A stretch of 64,000 nucleotides of DNA. It comes from Fulvimonas soli (lineage in GTDB: Bacteria > Pseudomonadota > Gammaproteobacteria > Xanthomonadales > Rhodanobacteraceae). Each line of letters starts with the position of its first letter. Position 1 is the first letter of the stretch. The DNA lies in the NCBI RefSeq assembly GCF_003148905.1, contig NZ_QGHC01000001.1, positions 393,111 through 457,110 on the forward strand, read 5' to 3'. The notes under the pieces were generated by a model. That model saw only the letters and a list, made by a program, of their open reading frames with translations. It was not told the DNA's origin and did not search any database. The translations under genes were made by a program, and so were the position numbers. This document shows, piece by piece, positions 1 through 9,084 of the stretch.

Positions 1-380
1 CGCTCGTGCTCGCGGTCGACGTCCAGCCCCGAATCGTTCGAGTGGGCGCCGGCGTCGTCGCGCACCTCCAGCCAGTACAGCACGTGCGGGTCGCGCGCGG
101 GGTCGCGGAACATCGCCTCCACGTACATGTGCTCGCGCGCCAGCGTCGCCACCGCATCGTCGTGGCGCGCGTGCAGGAAGCGCTGCCAGTCGGCGTAGCG
201 GCCGAGCCCGTCGTCGCGGATCTCGACGCGGTGCAGGCGCACCTGCAGCGGATGGCGCAGCGCGGGCGGCGCGCCGCCGGCATCGCCGGCCCAGGCCTGC
301 ACCAGGGCGAGCAGGGCGATGCCGGCGAGCAGTCCGGCGAGGAAGGCGCTGCGGGGCTTGGACATGGCGATCGCTCTCAT
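1..380 (-). CDS. DUF6176 family protein, 3' end outside window
   Basis: The first 126 codons of a leftward gene are present; the rest lies beyond position 1. It starts with an ATG that overlaps the stop of the DUF3299 gene (ATGA), so it is the last visible gene of that operon. The N-terminus has a short basic stretch and a hydrophobic segment (about residues 12-28), i.e. a signal peptide or membrane anchor. The mature part (HPLQVRLHRVEIRDDGL, then REHMYVEAMF and VLYWLEV) matches my recollection of DUF6176, a small uncharacterised family with the pattern of strand, helix and YW motif. No enzymatic function is known to me. The operon position suggests a role in zinc or metal homeostasis, which is inference. 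Confidence 0.7.
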   Translation of the reverse strand, partial: MRAIAMSKPRSAFLAGLLAGIALLALVQAWAGDAGGAPPALRHPLQVRLHRVEIRDDGLGRYADWQRFLHARHDDAVATLAREHMYVEAMFRDPARDPHVLYWLEVRDDAGAHSNDSGLDVDREHE

Positions 381-1108
381 TCGAAGGCGTTCCTCAGGTT
401 CTGCATGTCGTCGTCGCTGTAGGGCGTCAGCACGGCGTCGTGCATGGCGTAGGCGGAGGCGGCCATGCTGTTGCGCGTGGTCTCGATTCTCAGCACGCCC
501 TTGAGCCAGAACGGGTCCCACAGCTGCGGCGCGTCCACGCCGCGGGCCAGCGTGACGTGCACCATCATGTTCGGGGGCGGCGGCGGCACGTGGATGCAGG
601 CGCCGTAGAAGGGCACGAAGAAGAACTCGTTCATGCGGCCGGCGTCGTCCGAACCCAGCGGCACCACGTAGCCGGGCAGGCGCACCTTGCGGCCGTCGAG
701 CGCGGCCACGGTGTGCAGGGTGCCGAACTGGCTGCCGCGGCGGTTGCCGATGTGCAGCACCGGCGGCGCCTTGTCGAGCAGGGCGACGTCCTCGGCGGGC
801 AGCATGTGCGTCCATTCCAGCTCGGCGTAGCCGTCCGCGTCGGCGTCGCCCAGCGTGCCGGGCGGCAGGCCGTCGCGCGCGGCCGTCGCGTTGCGCTCGG
901 CGGCCAGGCCCTGCGCGGCGAGGATGCCCGCGGCCTCGGCGCGCGCGCGGCGCGCGCGGCCTTCCGCGGCGGCGGCCTCGGCGCGGACCAGCACCGCCCG
1001 CGCGCTGGTGCCCGCGGGCGCGGGGCCGCCCGTCCCGCCGCCGCCGTGCCGCGAGCACGCGGCGAGCAGGCCGATGGCGAGGCAGGCGAAGCGGACGGGC
1101 CGGCGCAT
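377..1108 (-). CDS. DUF3299 domain lipoprotein
   Basis: A 243-residue protein beginning MRRPVRFACLAIGLLAACS, with a lipobox LLAAC giving a lipid-modified cysteine near residue 18, so it should be anchored in an outer or inner membrane facing the periplasm. The C-terminal half has DUF3299 hallmarks: LPGYVVPL, FFFVPFYGACIHVPPPPPN and the downstream WLKGVL. DUF3299 proteins commonly sit beside DUF2796 and FtsX-type ABC genes in zinc-regulated operons; their biochemical role is not established. The start ATG overlaps the stop of the permease gene by one base (TGATG), which implies translational coupling. The central Ala/Arg/Glu-rich region (residues about 40-75) looks like a coiled or flexible linker. 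Confidence 0.85.
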   Translation of the reverse strand: MRRPVRFACLAIGLLAACSRHGGGGTGGPAPAGTSARAVLVRAEAAAAEGRARRARAEAAGILAAQGLAAERNATAARDGLPPGTLGDADADGYAELEWTHMLPAEDVALLDKAPPVLHIGNRRGSQFGTLHTVAALDGRKVRLPGYVVPLGSDDAGRMNEFFFVPFYGACIHVPPPPPNMMVHVTLARGVDAPQLWDPFWLKGVLRIETTRNSMAASAYAMHDAVLTPYSDDDMQNLRNAFE

Positions 1109-2367
1109 CACAGGCGCACCTGCAGGCCGTCGGCGAGCGAGCGCCGGTAGGCGATCCACGCCGGGATGCAGCCGGCGAGCAGGCCGAGCAGCACCACCGC
1201 GGCGAGCAGCAGGCATTCCTCGCCGGACGGCGGGCCGAGCGTCAGCAGGATGCCGTAGCGCCCGGCGACGAAGCCGCGCAGCGCGGCCAGCGCGGCGTAC
1301 AGCAGGACCACGCCCAGCGCGGCGCCGGCCGCCGCCAGCAGGCCGGCCTCGAGCGCCAGCAGCGCGAACACCGTGCGCGCCGAGGCACCCACCGCGCGCA
1401 GGATCGCCATTTCGCGCCGGCGCTGGTCGAGCATGGTGAGCAGCGCGGTGAGCATGCCGCACAGCCCGGCCAGCACCACCATCGCGCTCACCGCGCGCAA
1501 GGCGTTCTCGGCGGTGCCGACCAGGCCCCAGAGCTGCCCCAGCGCCACGCCGGGCAGGATCGCCAGCAGCGGCTCGGCGGCGTAGTCGTTCACCGCGCGC
1601 TGCACGGCGAAGGCGGCCAGGCGCGACTTGAGGCCGACCAGGAAGGCGGTGACGCTGGTCGGCGTGAGGTCCATCGCGCGCGCCTGCGCGGCGCCGATCT
1701 CCATGCCGGGCAGGCGCATGCCCGAGCGCCAGTCCACGTGGATCGCCTCGATGCCGGCGAGGCTCACCATCACGGTGGCGTCCACCGGCGTGCCGGTCGG
1801 CGCGAGGATGCCGACCACGCGGAACGGCTTGTCCGCGTGCAGCATCTGCGGCCCGCCGCCGAAGCCGTGCGCGAGCACGATGCGCTGGCCCAGGCGGTAG
1901 TGCAGCTTGTCCGCGACCCGTGCGCCGATCACCGCGTCGTAGAGGTCGTCGAACGGCTTGCCGTCGGCGAAGCCCAGCGCGTGGCCGTCGCCGTAGCGGT
2001 AGCGCGTGAAGAAATCCGCGCTGGTGCCCATCACGCGGAAGCCGCGGTGCGAGTCGCCCAGCGAGATCGGCACGGTCCAGGCCACCTCGGGCAGGGCGGC
2101 GATCTCGCGGTAGCTCTGCCACGACACGTTGCTGGTGGCGTCGCCGACGTGGAACACCGCGTACAGCAGCAGGTTCACCGGCCCCGAGCGCGCGCCGACG
2201 ATCAGGTCGGTGCCCGACACCGTGCTGGCGAAGCTGCTGCGCGCCTCGCGGCGCAGGCGTTCCACGCCGAGCAGCAGGAGCACGCTCAGCGCGATGGTCA
2301 GCACGGTCAGCGCGACCGCGAAGCGGCGCATGCGCATGCTTTTCACGGCGAGGACGAGCGTGCGCAT
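1108..2367 (-). CDS. FtsX/MacB-type ABC transporter permease
   Basis: A 419-residue inner-membrane permease. It has one N-terminal membrane segment (about residues 15-38), a periplasmic MacB-PCD-like domain with SGTDLIVGARSGPVN near residue 55, and three C-terminal membrane segments (about residues 285-310, 330-365 and 380-405), the MacB/LolE topology. The EMAILRAVGAS motif after the second segment is typical of FtsX-family permeases. It pairs with the ATPase gene, whose stop lies 2 bp upstream. In Vibrio cholerae the comparable zrg genes are linked to zinc acquisition. FtsX-type systems usually move or extract envelope molecules or transmit mechanical signals rather than import ions directly, so the substrate is unknown. 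Confidence 0.88.
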   Translation of the reverse strand: MRTLVLAVKSMRMRRFAVALTVLTIALSVLLLLGVERLRREARSSFASTVSGTDLIVGARSGPVNLLLYAVFHVGDATSNVSWQSYREIAALPEVAWTVPISLGDSHRGFRVMGTSADFFTRYRYGDGHALGFADGKPFDDLYDAVIGARVADKLHYRLGQRIVLAHGFGGGPQMLHADKPFRVVGILAPTGTPVDATVMVSLAGIEAIHVDWRSGMRLPGMEIGAAQARAMDLTPTSVTAFLVGLKSRLAAFAVQRAVNDYAAEPLLAILPGVALGQLWGLVGTAENALRAVSAMVVLAGLCGMLTALLTMLDQRRREMAILRAVGASARTVFALLALEAGLLAAAGAALGVVLLYAALAALRGFVAGRYGILLTLGPPSGEECLLLAAVVLLGLLAGCIPAWIAYRRSLADGLQVRL

Positions 2368-2369
2368 GG

Positions 2370-3080
2370 TCAGGCGGCCTCCGCGCGCGCCGGCGCCGGC
2401 AGGCGCACGATGCGGTCGAAGTGCCGGGCCAGGGCCAGGTCGTGGCTGACGAACACCACGGCGCTGCCGTTGCGCCGGCACTCGGCCAGCAGCAGCGCGA
2501 CGAAGGCGTCGCGGGCCTCGGCGTCCAGGGCCGAGGTCGGCTCGTCCGCCAGCACCAGCTCGGGGCTGCCGATCAGCGCGCGCGCCGCGGCCACGCGCTG
2601 CTGCTGGCCCACGCTGAGCGCGGCCACGCTCCTTCGTCGCAGCGGGGCGGCGTCCAGCCCCAGCGCGGCCAGCAGGCGCTCCGCCTCCGCGCGCGGCGTG
2701 CCGTGCAGGGCGGCGCAGGCGGTGCGCCGCGCGGAGAAGGCGCAGCCCAGCAGCACGTTGTCGACCAGGCCGAGATAGGGCAGCAGGTTGAACTGCTGGA
2801 AGACGTAGCCGACGTGGTCGGCGCGGAAGCGGTCGCGCTGCGCGGACGACAGGCCGGAGAGCACGGTGTCGAGCAAAACGACGCGGCCCTCGCGCGGCAC
2901 GCCGACGCCGGCGAGCAGGCCGAGCAGGGTGCTCTTGCCGCTGCCGCTCGGGCCGCACACGAACACGCGCTCGCCGCGGGCGACGTCGAAATGCGGCAGC
3001 ACCAGGACGTCGCGGCGGCCGTCCCAGGCGAAGCGCAGGTCGCGGCAGCTCAGCAAGGGCGTGAGTCCCCACGGGATCAT
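2370..3080 (-). CDS. ABC transporter ATP-binding protein (LolD/MacB type)
   Basis: A 236-residue cytosolic ATPase. Walker A is GPSGSGKST near residue 43, the Q-loop lies in YVFQQFNLLPYL, the signature is LSVGQQQR, Walker B is LVLADEPTSALD, and the H-loop histidine is in VSHD. It is the energy partner of the FtsX-like permease 2 bp downstream. Its ATG overlaps the stop of the DUF2796 gene (ATGA). The chosen start, MIPWGLTPLL, fits the family length (about 230 residues) and the coupling; an upstream open frame continues but overlaps the DUF2796 gene. Confidence 0.9.
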   Translation of the reverse strand: MIPWGLTPLLSCRDLRFAWDGRRDVLVLPHFDVARGERVFVCGPSGSGKSTLLGLLAGVGVPREGRVVLLDTVLSGLSSAQRDRFRADHVGYVFQQFNLLPYLGLVDNVLLGCAFSARRTACAALHGTPRAEAERLLAALGLDAAPLRRRSVAALSVGQQQRVAAARALIGSPELVLADEPTSALDAEARDAFVALLLAECRRNGSAVVFVSHDLALARHFDRIVRLPAPARAEAA

Positions 3081-3622
3081 GGGGCGAGCGCGACGCGGTG
3101 GTCGCCCGGACCGAGCACCTGGCGATCCTGCCGCTGCGGCAGGACCAGGTTCACCACCACCTGCCGGGTGGCGGGGTAGCGGTCGGCCAGGCGGATGTCG
3201 ATGTAGGCCAGCGCCTCGGGCGTGGCGCAGCGGTAGTCGTAGCGCGCGTCGATGTCCGCGTGCGCGTCCCCGCCATCGGCCGGCGGCGCGTCGTAGCCGT
3301 GCGGTTGCACGTCGGCATCGAGCAGCCGGCAATCCGCACCGGGAGCCGGCGACAGCCAGCCGGAAGGCGCGCGCAGCGCGGCCAGCACCGCTTCCAACCG
3401 CGCGCGCTCCTGCGCATCGTGCGGCGGGTGCTCGAAGCCCACCAGATTGGCGCCGGGCGCCTCGACCGCGATCTGCAGCGCCGGCCCATCCAAGGCGACG
3501 TCGACGGTGGCGATGCCGTGCACGTGCGGACCGTGCTGGCGCAAGGTCTGGGCGCGCACGCCGTCGGCCGGCATCGAAGCGGCGACCAGCAGGAGCGCGG
3601 CCGCATACCGTATCCGTTTCAT
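3077..3622 (-). CDS. DUF2796 (ZrgA-like) periplasmic metal-binding protein
   Basis: A 181-residue protein with a Sec signal peptide (MKRIRYAAALLLVAA, cleavage probably after VRA near residue 24). The mature N-terminus carries the DUF2796 signature RQHGPHVHG, a His-rich motif suited to Zn(II), followed by LQIAVEAPGANLVGFEH. A second acidic/His patch (GDAHADIDARYDYRC) lies near residue 125. The family member ZrgA of Vibrio cholerae is reported to work in zinc uptake. This is the first gene of the leftward five-gene operon and lies just downstream of a Zur-box-like dyad. The ATG at 3622 gives a proper signal peptide; a longer frame upstream would run through the operator. Confidence 0.85.
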   Translation of the reverse strand: MKRIRYAAALLLVAASMPADGVRAQTLRQHGPHVHGIATVDVALDGPALQIAVEAPGANLVGFEHPPHDAQERARLEAVLAALRAPSGWLSPAPGADCRLLDADVQPHGYDAPPADGGDAHADIDARYDYRCATPEALAYIDIRLADRYPATRQVVVNLVLPQRQDRQVLGPGDHRVALAP

Positions 3623-3641
3623 GGCAGCCTCGGCGGAAAGG

Positions 3642-3665
3642 TTTGTAATGTTATAACATATCAAA
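3642..3665. promoter_or_regulatory. Zur-box-like palindrome between divergent operons
   Basis: The 43-bp gap between the DUF2796 and MerC genes holds a perfect 12-bp palindrome ATGTTATAACAT (3648-3659). It extends to an imperfect 24-bp dyad from TTTG to CAAA with two mismatched pairs. This matches the gammaproteobacterial Zur operator pattern (GTTATA-centred dyad) and is strikingly AT-rich against the flanks. It is placed to repress both divergent transcripts. The assignment to Zur rests on pattern and gene context. Confidence 0.75.
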
Positions 3666-4115
3666 ATGAGCCGGATGGCAAGCCTCCCGACGCGGCCGAC
3701 CGGCCTGCTCGACCGCGCCGGCGCGTTGTGGGCGGGCTTGTGCGCGCTGCATTGCCTGGCGTTGCCGCTGGCGTTCGTCGCCGCACCGGCACTGACGGCG
3801 GCGCTGTATTCCTTCCACGCGCCTCAGCACGGGCTGGCCATCGCGCTGTTGCGCGCGATCAGCCTGGAACCCTGGTTCATCGGCATCAGCGCCGCGGTCA
3901 GCGGGCTGGCCATCGGCCACGGCGCCTATTGGCACCGCCGTTGGCCGCCCGTCGTGCTGGCGCTGGCCGGCGTGGCTTCGCTGGCCCTGGCCTGGTTCGG
4001 GCGCCTGGCCTTCGACGGCTGGGCGCACTTGATCGGCATCGGGCTGGGCGGTGCGTTGCTGGTCGGTGCGCACTTGTGGAACTTGCGCTTGCTGGCGCGG
4101 CTGCGCCGTAGCTGA
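3666..4115 (+). CDS. MerC domain-containing membrane protein
   Basis: A 149-residue integral membrane protein with four predicted segments (about residues 18-42, 60-85, 92-112 and 118-138). The first contains the MerC-type metal motif CALHC. MerC proteins were described as mercury carriers, but stand-alone copies are often found in Zur regulons, which fits the shared operator 5 bp upstream. The ATG at 3666 has no Shine-Dalgarno sequence; an alternative ATG at 3675 (MASLPTRP) is possible, and the transcript may be nearly leaderless because the operator abuts the start. No other mer genes (merA, merT, merP) are present, so a role in zinc or another divalent metal is more likely than mercury resistance. 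Confidence 0.82.
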   Translation: MSRMASLPTRPTGLLDRAGALWAGLCALHCLALPLAFVAAPALTAALYSFHAPQHGLAIALLRAISLEPWFIGISAAVSGLAIGHGAYWHRRWPPVVLALAGVASLALAWFGRLAFDGWAHLIGIGLGGALLVGAHLWNLRLLARLRRS

Positions 4116-4354
4116 TGCGTCGTCACGGCTCGTTCTCGAACCGGATGGCGCAGTGCCATGTGTTGTTGCCCCTAGGACCATGCCCGCATGTGCAGGAGCG
4201 CGTCGCGCGCGGCGACCAGTGCGCCCTACAGCCCCGGAGCCTTCGAGCAGCGGAAATCGCCCGGAAACCCGCGCAGTTCCTCGTCCCTAGCAGTCGTCCG
4301 CACACAAGCGGTCTGTATCGTAGGGACGAAAGTAGGGACTATGGACGTCAGGCA

Positions 4355-4384
4355 AGAAAAAAGCCGCTTAATCCAGCGGCTTAT
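4355..4384 (-). terminator. Rho-independent terminator of tRNA-Ser
   Basis: On the minus strand an 8-bp stem (AAGCCGCT / AGCGGCTT) with a 6-nt loop is followed by a run of six T. It lies 10 bp past the tRNA 3' end. Confidence 0.85.
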
Positions 4385-4393
4385 TTCGACTTT

Positions 4394-4483
<90 letters not shown>

Positions 4484-4515
4484 AAAGCGGTGCGTGTGGT
4501 CCACGCGAGCCGGCG

Positions 4516-4545
4516 ATTTTACGTGAGGGCAGCGGCGGCTGACAA
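4516..4545 (-). promoter_or_regulatory. Sigma-70 promoter of tRNA-Ser
   Basis: On the minus strand TTGTCA is followed after 18 bp by TAAAAT, about 30 bp before the tRNA 5' end. Both hexamers are close to consensus in otherwise GC-rich DNA. Confidence 0.7.
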
Positions 4546-4552
4546 CTGCCCG

Positions 4553-4583
4553 CCGCCGCGGCCGGCCCGGCCGGCCGCGGCGG
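4553..4583 (-). terminator. GC-only hairpin downstream of ppsA
   Basis: A perfect 14-bp stem (CCGCCGCGGCCGGC and its complement) with a 3-nt loop follows the ppsA stop by about 12 bp. There is no T-run, so it may act as an mRNA-stabilising hairpin or a weak terminator, not as a classical intrinsic one. Confidence 0.5.
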
Positions 4584-4595
4584 CTTCCGGGCGGG

Positions 4596-6968
<2,373 letters not shown>

Positions 6969-7198
6969 GGGAGTCTCCTTACGAGGGGAAGCGGCGGTGG
7001 TCATGCGGTCCCGCGCAGGCCGGAAGCGGCCTGCAAAGAACTGGTATTGTCCGCTGCGGATGGTGCGCGGCACAAGAAGACCATTCCGCCGGGCCGCCTT
7101 GCCAGCTGCATACCAGTCAGCGCGGAGTCAAGCGAGGACAGGCCTGCGCGCTTGCGCTAAGGTGCCGTGCAATCCAGCGCGCGCGTCCGGGAAACCCC

Positions 7199-8014
7199 AT
7201 GCAACGTACGGTGTTCTTCATCTCCGACTCCACTGGTATTACCGCGGAGACGATCGGCAACAGCATCCTCGCCCAGTTCGACGGCGTGCAGTTCGACAAG
7301 CACCGGCTGCCGTTCATCGACGACGCGCAGAAGGCCGAGTCGGCCGCCCTGCGCATCAAGACGCGCTACGCGCAGACCGGCGAGCGCCCGATCGTGGTGA
7401 ACACCATGGCCGACCGCTCGCTGTGCGAGATCGTGGCCGCCAGCGGCGCGCTGATGCTGGACGTGTTCGCGCCGTTCATCGGGCCGCTGGAGGAGGAGCT
7501 GGGCGCCAAGCGCTCGGGCGCGGTGAACCGCTCGCACGGCCTGGTCGACTTCGAGAAGTACGAGGCGCGCATCAACGCCACCAACTACGCGCTGTCGCAC
7601 GACGACGGCATGGACGTGGACTACTCGCAGGCCGACCTGATCCTGGTCGGGGTGTCGCGCTCGGGCAAGACGCCGACCTGCCTGTACATGGCCTTGCATT
7701 ACGGCGTGAGCGCCGCCAACTATCCGCTGACCGACGACGACCTCGACAAGCTGGAACTGCCGGCGCGCCTGCGCCCCTACCGGGACCGGCTGTTCGGCCT
7801 CACCATCGACCCGCAGCGGCTTGCGCAGATCCGCGAGCAGCGGCGCCCGGGCAGCCGCTACGCCACGCTGGAGCAGTGCCGCTGGGAGCTGGAGCAGGCC
7901 GACCGCCTGATGCGGCGGGCCGGGATTCCCAGCCTCAACACCACGCACGTGTCGATCGAGGAGATCGCCAGCAAGATCTTCGACCGCTTCGGCATCGAGC
8001 GGACCATGTTCTGA
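7199..8014 (+). CDS. ppsR: PEP synthetase regulatory protein (kinase/pyrophosphorylase)
   Basis: A 271-residue DUF299 protein that inactivates PEP synthase by ADP-dependent threonine phosphorylation and reactivates it by Pi-dependent dephosphorylation. The N-terminus has FFISDSTGITAET, typical of the family, and the nucleotide-binding P-loop is GVSRSGKTP near residue 155. The C-terminal motif NTTHVSIEEIA is also conserved. The divergent arrangement with ppsA (about 230 bp between starts) is the same as in many gammaproteobacteria, so the partner is clear. A short gap of 21 bp leads to the DUF1249 gene. Confidence 0.96.
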   Translation: MQRTVFFISDSTGITAETIGNSILAQFDGVQFDKHRLPFIDDAQKAESAALRIKTRYAQTGERPIVVNTMADRSLCEIVAASGALMLDVFAPFIGPLEEELGAKRSGAVNRSHGLVDFEKYEARINATNYALSHDDGMDVDYSQADLILVGVSRSGKTPTCLYMALHYGVSAANYPLTDDDLDKLELPARLRPYRDRLFGLTIDPQRLAQIREQRRPGSRYATLEQCRWELEQADRLMRRAGIPSLNTTHVSIEEIASKIFDRFGIERTMF

Positions 8015-8035
8015 CCAGGAGGAACCCCGGCGTCC

Positions 8036-8524
8036 ATGAGCGTCGTACTCGACAACCGCAACGCGCTGCTGCCGGGCCGCTTCGGCTACCTGATGGGGCT
8101 GTACGCGGAGAACTACCACCGGCTGGCGCGCCTGTTCGCGCCGCAGGAGCTGGCGCCGGGCGAGTACGTCTCCAGCGTGGACGACGGGCTGGACGTGCAC
8201 CTGAAGGTGCAGGAGCGCCACCCCTACACGCTGGAGCTGGAGCTGACCTACGCGATGGTGGACGCGCACACCGGCCTGCGCACGCCCTCGGCGCAGCTGC
8301 GCATGTACACCGACGCGCACGTGGCCGAGGCGCTGCACTGCCATCCGGGCCGGCACCTGTGGCAGGTGCTGGGCCCGTTCCCGCCGGCGCACACGGTGCT
8401 GCAGCACCGGCTGCGCATGAACGGCTTCCTCTCCCGCTGGCTGGAGTACCTGGCCGAGCAGGGGCATTCGCGCGGGACGCTGGAGCTACCGCCGGAACAG
8501 GGGCAGGGCGGCGCGGGGGGATAA
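8036..8524 (+). CDS. DUF1249 (YqiB-like) protein
   Basis: A 162-residue soluble protein. The N-terminal part (GYLMGLYAENYHRLARLF) and the central ELTYAMVDAHTG are characteristic of DUF1249, related to E. coli YqiB. No catalytic function is known for the family. It follows ppsR by 21 bp with a GGAGGA-like site upstream, and is probably co-transcribed. The C-terminal 12 residues are Gly/Gln-rich and not conserved in my memory of the family. Confidence 0.85.
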   Translation: MSVVLDNRNALLPGRFGYLMGLYAENYHRLARLFAPQELAPGEYVSSVDDGLDVHLKVQERHPYTLELELTYAMVDAHTGLRTPSAQLRMYTDAHVAEALHCHPGRHLWQVLGPFPPAHTVLQHRLRMNGFLSRWLEYLAEQGHSRGTLELPPEQGQGGAGG

Positions 8525-8598
8525 GGTTTTCGGGAAGCGCGGCCGGAACGGTTGCCCTCTGTCCCTCGCTTGGACGGAAATGCCGGCGCGCGCCCAAC

Positions 8599-8622
8599 AA
8601 AAAACCCGCGCGAGGCGGGCTT
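8599..8622 (-). terminator. Rho-independent terminator of the tRNA operon
   Basis: On the minus strand AAGCCCGC and GCGGGTT-type arms form a hairpin followed by six T, 9 bp beyond the tRNA-Asp 3' end. Confidence 0.85.
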
Positions 8623-8630
8623 TCCGTGGA

Positions 8631-8707
8631 TGGCGGAGCGGACGGGACTCGAACCCGCGACCTCCGGCGTGACAGGCCAGCATTCTAACCGACTGAACTA
8701 CCGCTCC
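8631..8707 (-). tRNA. tRNA-Asp(GTC)
   Basis: A 77-nt tRNA on the minus strand. The acceptor is GGAGCGG with CCGCTCC, the anticodon loop CTGTCAC reads GTC, the T-loop is GTTCGAGTC, and CCA is encoded. It is the last gene of a three-tRNA operon. Confidence 0.97.
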
Positions 8708-8754
8708 CCATTGTGATCCAGCTCGTGCGATCCAACCCGTCCCGGCTTTCGGCC

Positions 8755-8830
8755 TGGCGTCCCCACGGGGATTCGAACCCCGGTCGCCACCGTGAAAGGG
8801 TGGTGTCCTAGGCCTCTAGACGATGGGGAC
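8755..8830 (-). tRNA. tRNA-Glu(TTC)
   Basis: A 76-nt tRNA on the minus strand. The acceptor is GTCCCCA with TGGGGAC, the anticodon loop CTTTCAC reads TTC, and CCA is encoded. It is the middle gene of the Ala-Glu-Asp operon. Confidence 0.97.
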
Positions 8831-8839
8831 GGGTTAGGT

Positions 8840-8915
<76 letters not shown>

Positions 8916-8932
8916 GCCGCTGGAAGCCCGGA

Positions 8933-8961
8933 ATCATAGGCAGGCTTTGGAATTACGTCAA
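8933..8961 (-). promoter_or_regulatory. Sigma-70 promoter of the Ala-Glu-Asp tRNA operon
   Basis: On the minus strand TTGACG is followed after exactly 17 bp by TATGAT, then by a GC-rich discriminator (TCCGGGC), as expected for a stringently controlled stable-RNA promoter. The tRNA-Ala 5' end is about 17 bp after the -10 box. Confidence 0.85.
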
Positions 8962-9084
8962 GCATCCGTCGAAAAATTTTTTCGGCCGCGTTGCGCCGGA
9001 GACGCCCGCATGCCGGCCCGGCGCGCATGTCGCTGCGTCACTGGCGACTGCTAGGCTTGCGGAACGTTTCCGAAGGCGTCGTCG

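Noticed and set aside
6..422. Long plus-strand frames over 1-3.6 kb
   Set aside because: They are antisense shadows of the zinc operon with Arg/His/Ala-rich low-complexity translations; the minus-strand frames show clear family motifs.
3666..4115. Mercury-resistance operon
   Set aside because: Only a MerC-like gene is present with no merR, merT, merP or merA; the operator and neighbours point to zinc.
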